The notes under the pieces: generated by a model
The model's database searches: none
What the model was told of the DNA's origin: nothing
The model's input: only the letters and a program-made list of their open reading frames with translations
Program-made: the position numbers and the translations under genes
Part shown: positions 23,147 through 32,479 of the stretch, piece by piece
Layout of the letters: each line of letters begins with the position of its first letter
Position numbering within the stretch: the stretch's first letter is position 1
From: Azolla caroliniana
Lineage: Eukaryota; Polypodiophyta
Direction: 5' to 3'
Length of the DNA: 64,000 nt
Assembly (NCBI GenBank): GCA_043228905.1
Contig: JBHGNT010000002.1
Span: 15,004,001 to 15,068,000, forward strand

Positions 23147-23441
23147 ACGATCGTCGAGACGAAAGCCTAGCCCGCACCACTGGTGTCTAAGACAACAACC
23201 TTTCGATGTAATGTCCTTCTGAGGGTAGCTAAGCCTCATATTTATACCTTTTCCTAGGCCCCTTGAATAGATGCGCCTTTCTAAAAGGCTCTCCATTCAT
23301 TGGTTGTCCAAATCATGATAATGCATGCACCTATCATTCCTTCTATCCAATCATTAGTCCCCTTTTTAACATTAGTGAACATACCCTTCACTAATGTAAA
23401 TATTAGTGATGTACCCTCACCAACGTTATGTCTACATAACA
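22969..23441 (-). repeat. gypsy5 5' LTR
   Basis: 473 bp, TGTTAAGAG to CATAACA, matching the left LTR in length and order. The part 22969-23146 is repeated just upstream as part of the 260-bp duplication. Confidence 0.9.
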
Positions 23442-24859
23442 TCTCGAGCTCACACACTTCCACCACCTTAGTCATGTACGCATAGTGATGCGCCATGTAC
23501 TCATTGTACCCGTACCTCATGACGAGGTTCTTCTGGGGGGTTGACCGGTGTAACTTGTCATTACCCGGTTTGAGACCCTTCTTGGCTGCTCTGGACTTCA
23601 TTTCTGAAGATCCGCCTTCTCCCTTTCCGGGATCAGACTCACTTCGATCTGACCCTTCACTACCGGTATTGTATTCCGACATCTTCTTCTTCCCCTTCTC
23701 TTTTCGCGTGAACCATCTCCTACACTCCTTGCACGGGGAGAGCACGACAGAGTCTCCACTACTCGCTGGTTCTTCAACCGAATGGTCATCCTGACTCAGC
23801 TACTCATTCAGCCCACTTAGCCGGAATGAGATCAGACTCTCTTCTAGAGTGCCAAAGTGTTCATCTTCTACCTGGACCTCCTCGGGCTCACTAGCCTCCT
23901 CTTCCAGAATCAGGTCGGAGTCGGAGTTTGGAGTCGCTAGAGAGTATCATGATGCCAACTCATCAAACTCGACATCTCGGCTTACTCGGACCTGCTTAGT
24001 TCGGGGGTTATAACACTTATACCCCTTCTGCTCATGCGAGTAACCGACAAGGATGCACTTCTCCGACTTCGGATCTAGCTTCCTCCGCTTCTCATCCGGT
24101 TCATGCACATATGCTATGCTACCGAATATCCGAAGGTGCCTCAAATTGCGCTTGCGCCCGAAATACAACTCGTGTGGAGACACCTCGGCTGCCCGGATCG
24201 CCTCAGCCTAGTAGATTTTGGGCATGCTCTTTTCCTCCAACATTGCTCTCGCTGCGTCAACAATCGATTGGTTCTTTCTTTCGGCCCCACCATTTGTTCC
24301 GGTGTGTACCTGGAGCTGAATTCTCTTCAACTCCCTTCTACTACAGATAACTATTGAATTGGCCGGAAAAGTATTATTTTCCACCATCTGACTGCAGGCA
24401 TTTTATCTTCCTCCCTATTTCCCTTTCGACTAAGCTTTGAAGGTTCCGGAAATAGTCGAAGACTTTGCTTTTCTTCTCGATGAGGTAGATCCACATATGT
24501 CGGTTGTAGTCGTCGATGAAGGAGACGAAATACCGACTCCTATCAAGACTAACGTTTTGTGTTGGTCCCCATACATCTGAATGGATTAAGTTGAGATTGT
24601 TACGGCTCTGGTTTCGTTCGGTGGGGAATGGAAGCCGGTGTTGCTTCCCGAGCTAGCAGGCTTCACAAATTTGGGCCTTCAGGCCACTGAATTTCGGAAA
24701 ACTGAACACAACTTGTTTCGATTGCCATTCCTGAAGCCTCCGGTATTTGACGTGGCTGATCCTCTTGTGCCAGAGATCGATGTCCGATTCAATATTTTGT
24801 CCTTTGGCAAACATGGTGGTGCCGACGTCATTAGTGTTGGGGATGAACATCCTCCCTTC
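23442..24859 (-). pseudogene. Copia pol fragment: integrase and linker (copiaC)
   Basis: Minus strand from the right: GAG-pre-integrase block DLWHKRISHVKYRRLQEW and CEAC finger end (24800-24650), integrase core NLIHSDVWGPTQ and FIDDYNRHMW (about 24590-24480), then the C-terminal block MSPHELYFGRKRNLRHLRIFG...ILVGYSHEQKGYKCYNP (24183-23980) and the acidic linker toward RT. It ends at 23442 against gypsy5 and at about 24859 against a piece of gypsy4. Protease, gag, RT and both LTRs are absent. Confidence 0.85.
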
Positions 24860-24884
24860 TCTGGTTCAACATATGTGCGGATAC
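24860..24884 (+). pseudogene. gypsy4 fragment left of the gypsyO insertion
   Basis: Only about 25 bases, but they matter: the plus frame reads SGSTYVRI and, when the 34-kb insert and one TSD copy are removed, continues RSQ at 59296, matching the gypsy2 sequence AFVRIRSQ at the end of its protease region. This, with the GATAC repeat, fixes the gypsyO insertion point. Confidence 0.7.
24880..24884. other. Target-site duplication of gypsyO, left copy
   Basis: GATAC here and at 59296-59300 flank TGTTAC and ACAATA ends of gypsyO. Confidence 0.85.
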
Positions 24885-25321
24885 TGTTACCGATTAGGAA
24901 CAAGGTCTGTGGTCAGTCCTTCGACCTAGACCTCCAAGTGGTTGTGGAACATCGAATAGGCGTCTATGCGTAATGCGTAGGGGAATGTTCCTTGTAGCCT
25001 ATTAGCGTATAAGGGAGACGGCTACAACCGACTCCTTAGCAATGGTTACACTTACGTTCTTACACGCTCTGGTATTCCAGATATACAGTAAATTAGCCCT
25101 AGCTATACACAGACTTTCAGAGAAGATAGAATTCTATTATGATATGTTCCTTTACATTCCAAAATTACATGCTCCCTCTATCAAAGGTTTTCTGCCCTTT
25201 ATATATGCAGGGTCTATTTAGCCGTTCACACTTCCTGCGTGAACCGTTACATGCGTTATGATCTTATATTACTTCTTATTCCTACGCTCTTGTCCATCGG
25301 TTACTATTCCGGCGTACAACA
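24885..25321 (-). repeat. gypsyO 3' LTR
   Basis: Plus strand TGTTACCGATT...GTACAACA, a close copy of 58858-59295. Minus-strand TATA motif GCATATATAAAGG (near 25198-25210). On the inner side it is followed not by a pyrimidine tract but by CTTGGCACACCTGTGGG, which looks like a primer site. Confidence 0.9.
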
Positions 25322-25368
25322 CTTGGCACACCTGTGGGACAGTGCCCTAACACGTCGGACCCATCCCG

Positions 25369-26093
25369 TTACTCTTCTTCCAGAATGGCCCGGATGTTTG
25401 GCTCTGTTGCGGTGTCCGCGTCGAGAGGCGACGTAGGGCCCGTAGGTGCATCGTGGTGGGGCTCCCGTGTTTGGTCGGAATGGTTTCTCCCGGTGTCGCA
25501 GTCGTCATGTGTGGTCGGTCCGGGTATGGTGGGCTCTTCTTGAGCTAGTGGGTTGGCCTCCGCCGTCGTCATGCTTGAGGTCGGCCGCGGCGTTGTCTCA
25601 ATCATTACTTCCTCCGCGGTGTCGGTCGTCTTTGTACGTTCCGAGGAGTGGGGCTACGATTCCGCCTGGCCCACACTATTCTCCATGTGGTCCGATGATA
25701 GCGTGGGTTCGTGCGGATGAACCTCCTCTTGGGCAATGGTTTCGCTGTCTGGTACTGTGGGGGACTCCGCTCGTCGGTCCGCGCTGTACAACGTCGTTGT
25801 AATTTCTGGTGATCTGGCCTGAGGTTTCTGATCTTCGGCCGTGCCCGGAATTGGCGTCGTGCTGCATTCCTCATTTGTTCGCGTGTTGCCGGCTTGTGTG
25901 ATCTGGTGAAATAGCTCCTCCTTGCTTTCACCAAAATCGTCTAAGAGTTGCGCCAGTTCTTCGGAGTGTTGGTTCGCTAGTGCACGATAGTCTTGCGCTA
26001 GGTCCTCTCGTATGGCCGCAATGCTCTCCTCATTTAGTTTATAGAAACCTCGACCGTCTTTTCACCAGTTCTCCCAGTCCGCACGATATGCGT
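25369..26093 (-). pseudogene. gypsyO ORF3, C-terminal segment
   Basis: Minus frame: LNEESIAAIREDLAQDY with SEELAQLLDDFGESKEELF (coiled-coil-like), then a long Glu/Thr/Pro/Ser-rich tail that ends EEE-stop 48 bases before the 3' LTR. One TAG interrupts near 25658. It follows the gypsy2 insertion at 26094. Frame with the upstream piece 37555-37663 is kept only if a few bases of target duplication are discounted. Confidence 0.65.
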
Positions 26094-26300
26094 TGTCGTG
26101 CCTTTCGGCTCCAGATCATTGCGTGAATCGGGTGGGAACTGCTGAGGTTTTGGACTAGGAGAAAGAAGAATATGAGATAAGGCTCTTTATGAATCGATTG
26201 TAAGAAAGAGAAATATTTGAAAGAAGATATGAACCTCGTGAATCCCACGATTATAGTGTATTAATTGATACTTAGAATGTAAGAGAGAAATAGATGGAAT

Positions 26301-26926
26301 TGTTGGGAACTCGACGTTCTTTATGTCCGACGCTCGGCCACAACCGAGATTCTTTTCACACACAGAAAACAGGTAATGAAACGCGACACAAAAGAGGAGA
26401 AATGGTACACAGGAGGTATACGTGGAAAACCCCAAAATAGGGGGAAAAACCACGGCAGCCCACAAGCTGCAAACTGTCACTATCACTATGCAGAAATATA
26501 CAACAGTGAGATCACTAAGGCAACGACCTCGTGCTCTCAGATCTTCGCCACAGGCGGCGGTTACAACAGAGGCTTCGACCTCGTCTCTCTCTCTCTCTCT
26601 CTGTGTCTCTATACAGTTACGCGCTCTGATTTCTTCTTACACCAACAACGAAGAATAATCACAAAACCACAACTCTATTAAAAAGTTTGCCCTAAGTCAT
26701 ATTTATACTAATATGACTCTTCGGCTATTTACAAATGTTACCTCGATGGGCTCTATCCGACTCTCTGCAGTCGGGTACTCCTCATCCGGTTCATACCAGG
26801 CCTACACCATCCGACTCTCAGCAGTCGGGTACTCCTCATCCGGTTCATACCGTTTCGGCCTCGGCCGAGTTTGTTCGTCGGCACTGTTCTTCTACCTTCC
26901 CATCCGGAGGGACCTGTCTACCAACA
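26301..26926 (-). repeat. copiaB 3' LTR
   Basis: 626 bp, ends CCAACA next to AACTCCCCCTTC (a minus-strand polypurine tract). Resembles the copia2 LTRs, including AACTCGACGTTC, the GTTTGCCCTAAGTCATATTTATACTAATATGACT block and two CCATCCGACTCTC-type units. It carries a CT-dinucleotide run near 26583-26602. Confidence 0.9.
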
Positions 26927-27689
26927 AACTCCCCCTTCACTCCGGCATGGGGTGTCTTTCCAGCCCAATCCTCTTCCGGCATGCGTCCAACTTGTCGGGT
27001 GTCAGCACTTTAGTCAGCATATCCGACCCGTTCTCAGCCGTGTGGATCTTCGTAAGTGCGAACTCCTGGTCATCTACCCTTTCCCGGATCCAGTGATACC
27101 TCCGCTGGATATGCTTCGTCCGGGAATGGTAGGCCGCATTCTTAGCAAGGTGGATGGCACTTTGACTGTCACAGTAGAGTCAATATTCCTCTTGCCGGAT
27201 ACCGAGCTCTCCGATGAAGTCCTTCATCCATAATATTTCCTTGCCGGCTTCTACAGCCGCCATGTACTCCGCCTCTGTGGTTGACAATGCAACCGTCTTC
27301 TGCAGCCTCGACTGCCACGAAACAGCTCCCCCTACATATGTCATCACATACCCGGAATGTAGACCGGCTGGTATCCACATCAGCCGACATGTCCGAATCG
27401 GTGAAACCGTCCAGCTGAGGTTTTCCGGAGCCGAATCGGAGACACATATTTGAAGTGCCCTTCAAATACCGGAGTATCCACTTGACCGCGTTCCAATGCT
27501 CCTTGCCGGGATTGCTCATAAACCGGCTCACCACTCCGACTGCGTATCCAATATCCGGTCGGGTACAAACCATTGCGTACATCAAGCTCCCGACGGCAGA
27601 GGCATATGGAATCTTCATCATATCTGCCTTCTCTCCTTTTGTCTTCGGGCTTTGCTTGCCGGACAACTTGCAGTTTACCGGAAGTGTCG
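26927..27689 (-). pseudogene. copiaB RT end and RNase H
   Basis: Minus frames with MKIPYASAVGSLMYAMVCTR, PDIGYAVGVVSRFMSNPG, KWILRYLKGTS and RNase H VALSTTEAEYMAAVEAGKEI, closely matching copia2 at 46623-47400. A frameshift splits it near 27370. The sequence upstream of codon PTLPVNCKL is gone; the join at 27685-27689 is TGTCG, shared by interior and LTR. Confidence 0.88.
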
Positions 27690-28032
27690 GCACTATTCTT
27701 CTACCTTCCCATCCGGAGGGACCTGTCTACCAACAGGAATAAAATCGTGAATCCCACGAATATATTAGATTGATCAAAATCCTTGTAAAATAATCAACAA
27801 CCTCTATACATCTTTCTCTCTTCCTTATATAGTGTTCGAAGAGTCTAAGTTTATCACATGCAAGCATCATGCTTTTCCTATCTTTAGTTTTCATGCATAC
27901 TGCATGTGCATGATTAGCTTTCTATCTCATCCTTTCTTTTAACTCGAGTGTCTATGCATGAATAACTTTTTGTACCATGCATGTCTAGAAATTTTACATG
28001 GGATAATGTTTAGTATAACTTTAAAATTCATA

Positions 28033-28102
28033 ATACGCTAGCATAATGATAAGGCTTAACATTATTAACATGAAGGTGCAAGGTTCGAATCTTGTCCTAT
28101 GC
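28033..28102 (+). other. tRNA-like module in gypsy2 3' LTR
   Basis: CGCTAGCATAATGATAAGGC resembles an A box and GGTTCGAATCTTG a B box; GCAAG/CTTGT could pair around the TTCGAAT loop. The same module is at 37147-37217 in the other LTR. It is not a full tRNA gene: acceptor and anticodon stems are not evident. Confidence 0.5.
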
Positions 28103-28319
28103 ATGTAATATATAATTTTATACTTTCTTCTATTTACAAATATGTCTCTTCATTTGGTGAGAGACTCTCACCGGCCTTCTTCATCCGGCTCTTGCCGGTC
28201 TCCTTACCGATTTCGGTCCTCACCGGTTCTTCCTTCCGGTCCTCACTAGGTACTCCATATCCTATCCAGAGAAACCAAAAATGTAATTTTTCACGTAGTG
28301 TGTGAATTACACTACGACA

Positions 28320-28331
28320 TTCGCCCCCTCC
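28320..28331 (-). promoter_or_regulatory. gypsy2 polypurine tract
   Basis: Minus strand GGAGGGGGCGAA abuts the 3' LTR start TGTCGTAG. Confidence 0.75.
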
Positions 28332-28375
28332 GAACCCGCACATCCTCCGGTATGTGCCGAAGTCCCCGATGCTTG

Positions 28376-28747
28376 CTATTCACCTTCATCCAAAACTTCC
28401 TCCAATTCTCCCTTTATGTCGACTATGAGTTGTAATCCACTTTCCTCGCTTTCCACATCGCCGCGATCTTCGTCCGATTGCTCCTTCTTGTTGGTCTTGT
28501 CTAGGATCACATAGGGTTCTTCTTCAGTCCGCTTCTTGAAAATCTTCACCCGTTTCCCGGCTATAGGCACTCGTAGCATCGTTCCATCCAATTCGCATAG
28601 TCGGTAAGTTCCGTTGTCGAAAACTTTCCGAACCTCATATGGGCCGAACCACCTTTTTGCGAACTTCCTTACCGTTGTATGTTGATGATCCAAACTACTG
28701 TCATAGAAAATCACCCAATCTCCTTCTTCAATCTTCCGTGGTCGTAG
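28376..28747 (-). pseudogene. gypsy2 integrase C-terminus
   Basis: Contains EEGDWVIFYDSSLDHQH, FAKRWFGPYEVRKVFDNGTY, LCELDGTMLRVPIAGKRVK, matching gypsy3 (38387-38640) and gypsy4 (62560-62760). It stops at 28747 where a repeat starts TGTTACC; the zinc finger and catalytic core expected upstream are missing, and RNase H resumes only at 32480. Confidence 0.88.
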
Positions 28748-29527
28748 TGTTACCCCGTACGAGATGTACGGAGAGTCAGTGTGATGAGCGAGGGTCGAAT
28801 GTTATCATGATGTTGTTGTGTATGTGTAGGGGACATAAATGTAATTATGAGTCTATACGTATGTGAACACATGCACACGTGTGTGCATGTGGATGGATAC
28901 GAGGAGGTGTGAGTGAGTGTCCAGTATGAATGCTCGAGGGGGCTTACACCCCTATGTATCTACCCCCTCTTGTACTATTTAACCCCTTATGGGGAATGAA
29001 TGAAAGATGAATGAATCATTTCTCTCTATCTCTCTTTTCATCTCTCTCTCTCTCTCTCTTTCTATCTCCCCTTACGTTGAACCCCCTTGGGAGGGGGGTG
29101 GAGCCATTCTAGGCACCACCCCCCACCCCACAATGCTTCTCAACGATTCTCAACATCTTCATGCCAATCTCTCTTACCATCATACTCTCCATTATCTTCG
29201 CTATTACGCCATGTCTATCTTTGTCATTGATAATCATCATCGTCCTTAACCCTAACCCTAAAACGTATAACACCTTTTGGCGACCACAACGGCGGACCCC
29301 CTTTGATGAAGAAGTCTAAGAAGAGAACGTGGCAGCATGATGTGCGAGAAATGACAGAAACATGCAAATGACGGCGACGATGTTCAATGTATGTGCAAGC
29401 GAAGAAATGGAAACGATGACGTTTGTGTACGGGTGCAAGAAATGATGATGCGATGGAGGAATGCATGAATGGCAACAATGGTTGTGCGAGGTTGCGATTA
29501 GTGTCAATGTGCGGGTTTCCGATGCGG
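28748..29527 (+). mobile_element. Young LTR-plus-leader unit, copy 1
   Basis: LTR 28748-29272 (525 bp, TGTTACCCCG to TATAACA) followed by CCTTTTGGCGACCAC, a primer-site-like motif, and 238 bp of leader. Copy 2 (31687-32463) looks almost identical; I see two substitutions and a 3-base indel, all in the leader. The LTR carries a TATTTAACC promoter-like motif and a (CT)n run. No coding part of this family is in the window. Confidence 0.85.
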
Positions 29528-31686
29528 TTAGCGACAATGTGCGTGTTTTTGAAAGCGTGGTGCAAGATGCACGGCTGTACAAACTGCGATGCAGTGGGAA
29601 CCGGTGCCAGCACGACCGGAACGAGAAGCCCACCAGGAGACTGCGGAGAAAGTCGCAGTGTGTGGAGCGGAGACCGGCAGGATGTGCTGAGAATGCACGA
29701 GAGGTGGTTCTAAAAGAAGCAACACAGAGAGAGTCGGAACCGGAATCGGAACCAGAACCGGAGCCGGTTAACACTGAAGGGTTGAAGAAGACCCAGACAT
29801 TGACCAACAAAGAAACCAACAACGCAGACCAAACATCTACGACCAAAGAAACCAACAACGCCAGAAAGAGACGATCGGATGCACCAGACAAAGACAGACA
29901 AAGACGACGAAAAGAGACTACTCAAACAGACAGAAAGAATGGAACAACGAAGGAGAAACACGACTAGAACAAATGCTAAGAACCAGTACAACAAAAACAG
30001 GACCACATGTGCCCTCTAGGTCATCGGCATCAACTGGGAAAGCAGAAAAAAAAAAAAAAAAAAGAAGCAACTGCGACCGGAGCGGCAGCCGACCAAAATG
30101 GCCAGATATGGGAGCAGCCGGACAACATTCAAACTGACTACCGGAAAACCGGCCGGAACAGACCAGAAGACGACGGACGGTGCCGGACTACGACAAACCA
30201 ACAGAGGAACGAAGGCCGGATGGCCACCGTATGGGAGCGGTTGAAGCACGGCGGAAGAGCGACCGGTATGGCGGCCAGAATGCGGGACAAATGGCCGAAC
30301 GACGACGACGCTATACGACAGAGGCCGGACAGTGGCGGTGAATGGCAACCCGAAACCCTACACAACAGTCAAAGAGTGGCCGAAGAGCAGCGGCCAGATT
30401 GTGTGCAGAGCGGGCAAGCGACGGACGAGGTTGGACTATGACGAACCGGCAGAGACGACAACAGAAACGGAAACAGGGTTGGATGGAAAGGCGCCGGACA
30501 AGACCGAACAACTTGAGTGAAGGACGAATGGCGACAGAAATGACCGGAAAGCCAACGACCGAACGGAGAACGGTGATGAAGACGGAAGATGACGGGACGG
30601 TTGCAGAGATGGAGAGACAACCAGAGTGGTAACGGTCGGCACAGTGACAAAGCAATGACCAGAACGGACCGGACAACCGGACAAACGACAAAAACGACCG
30701 GAAAGACGAAGGGACGATCGAACATGCCAAACGGACGAAGCGGCCGAACAACGATAGTTGGAGACAGGGACGACCGACCACAACTGTGAGGGAGACAGGG
30801 ACGAAGCGGCCGAACAACGATAGTTGGAGCAGTGCCCCGATTGCGGCCGAACAGTGGCGGCAAAAAAAAAAAAAAACGAACATACAATCGACAATGATGA
30901 AAGAGAAGAAGAAGATGAAGAAGAGAAGAAGGAAGGGAAGGAAAAGAAGAAGCACAAGAGGCAGCAGAATAACCAAGAAAGAAGAGGAAACAGAGAAGCA
31001 AGAAAGAGAAAGGCATAGAAGAAAGAAGAAGAACAGAAATGAACAAGAAGAAGAAAAACGCAGACCAAAGCAACACGAAAGAAGGAAACAGAGAGGAGCA
31101 AAGCAAGATTCGGGCACTCGTGATAGAGGCATGGACAGAGAGAGAATCAAGCGGGAGAATCAGAGGGAGAGAAGAAGCAGAAGGAGACATAGACAAACAG
31201 GAGTAAGAGAAGAGAGAAGAAGACAAATACAGAAGGGAAGGTAAAAATGACCTAAAAGCAAAAGAGAGGGAAAAAGATAAAATAGGGGTACGAGACAAAT
31301 TTTGAAACCCTGAGGGTATCGAGTAAAATTTCAAAAACTAGAGCGTACATAATTAAAATTTTAAAAATCAAAGGGCACCTACGAAATTTCGAAAACTCAC
31401 CAACCTAAAAGAAATGGATGTGATCGACACACAACTCACAAAATCAACAAAAGGAAGATACACATACACAACGTTTTTGGACCCATGATATCAATGTTCG
31501 TGAACCGACAGAACGAGAATGTTCGTGTCGCTGAAGTCGCTGACCGAAGGAGATATTCGAGTCAAGCGCTCCGATCGAGGGAGTCGATCATTGAAAGGAC
31601 CGATGGAAGTTCCGGTCAAAGAAATATCATCATCAAGGCATGTGGGATCGACGTGCAAGGCACTCTCCCACGGGCGTGCCATATTG
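29528..31686 (-). mobile_element. Family-X non-coding element, copy B
   Basis: Lies between the two LTR-leader units and, reversed, resembles 9773-11.1 kb. Purine-rich on the plus strand with two poly-A runs (about 30045-30063 and 30860-30874), CCGGAC/GACCGG-rich sequence, and a 30-base piece with GCGGCCGAACAACGATAG present twice (near 30740 and 30805). Long minus ORFs here are Ser/Phe/Leu low-complexity translation of the purine bias and do not look like proteins. Confidence 0.5.
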
Positions 31687-32463
31687 TGTTACCCCGTACG
31701 AGATGTACGGAGAGTCAGTGTGATGAGCGAGGGTCGAATGTTATCATGATGTTGTTGTGTATGTGTAGGGGACATAAATGTAATTATGAGTCTATACGTA
31801 TGTGAACACATGCACACGTGTGTGCATGTGGATGGATACGAGGAGGTGTGAGTGAGTGTCCAGTATGAATGCTCGAGGGGGCTTACACCCCTATGTATCT
31901 ACCCCCTCTTGTACTATTTAACCCCTTATGGGGAATGAATGAAAGATGAATGAATCATTTCTCTCTATCTCTCTTTTCATCTCTCTCTCTCTCTCTCTTT
32001 CTATCTCCCCTTACGTTGAACCCCCTTGGGAGGGGGGTGGAGCCATTCTAGGCACCACCCCCCACCCCACAATGCTTCTCAACGATTCTCAACATCTTCA
32101 TGCCAATCTCTCTTACCATCATACTCTCCATTATCTTCGCTATTACGCCATGTCTATCTTTGTCATTGATAATCATCATCGTCCTTAACCCTAACCCTAA
32201 AACGTATAACACCTTTTGGCGACCACAACGGCGGACCCCCTTTGATGAAGAAGTCCAAGAAGAGAACGTGGCAGCATGATGTGCGAGAAATGACAGAAAC
32301 ATGCAAATGACGGCGACGATGTTCAATGTATGTGCAAGCGAAGAAATGGAAACGATGACGTGTGTGTACGGGTGCAAGAAATGATGATGCGATGGAGGAA
32401 TGCATGAATGGCAATGGTTGTGCGAGGTTGCGATTAGTGTCAATGTGCGGGTTTCCGATGCGG
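31687..32463 (+). mobile_element. Young LTR-plus-leader unit, copy 2
   Basis: LTR 31687-32211 and 252 bp of leader, same as copy 1 and ending at the same base (GATGCGG). The end is joined to gypsy2 RNase H sequence through a short patchwork at 32464-32490. Preceded by ATAT, so no target duplication with copy 1 flanks (CGTAG) is seen. Confidence 0.85.
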
Positions 32464-32479
32464 GATTACGTCAATGTGC

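Larger units (their letters stand above)
16098..23441 (-). mobile_element. gypsy5: chromovirus LTR retrotransposon
   Basis: Complete in outline: LTRs at both ends (473 bp each), minus-strand order primer site, gag, protease, RT, RNase H, integrase with chromodomain, polypurine tract. Borders are TGTTAAGAG and CATAACA. No matching target-site duplication is seen (GGATC on the left, TCTCG on the right), and flanks are copia LTR on one side and copia integrase on the other, so a deletion or recombination probably followed insertion. Stops and duplications make it non-functional. Confidence 0.9.
26301..27735 (-). mobile_element. copiaB: internally deleted copia element
   Basis: Starts TGTTGGGAACTC, ends CTACCAACA, flanked by GGAAT at 26296-26300 and 27736-27740. 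It has a full left LTR (26301-26926), polypurine tract complement, the RT end and RNase H of copia pol, then jumps into the last about 50 bp of the right LTR. Related to copia2 and to the LTR at 63716. Confidence 0.93.
26094..28319 (-). repeat. gypsy2 3' LTR, split by copiaB
   Basis: Two parts, 26094-26300 and 27741-28319, match 36648-37554 in order. The join is proven by the right LTR reading ATGGAATAAAATCG without interruption where the left has copiaB between two GGAAT copies. Total own length is 786 bp; the right LTR is 121 bp longer because of extra CCGGTTCT-type units near 37300-37420. Confidence 0.93.

Noticed and set aside
29244-29263. CCCTAACCCTAAAA, a telomere-like motif
   Set aside because: Only two repeats, inside the LTR end of a young element, present again in copy 2. 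No telomeric array.
30311-31334. Long overlapping minus-strand ORFs (279 and 321 codons)
   Set aside because: They are Ser/Phe/Leu-rich translations of a purine-biased non-coding strand, in several frames at once, with no domain. Same composition bias is seen in family-X copy A.
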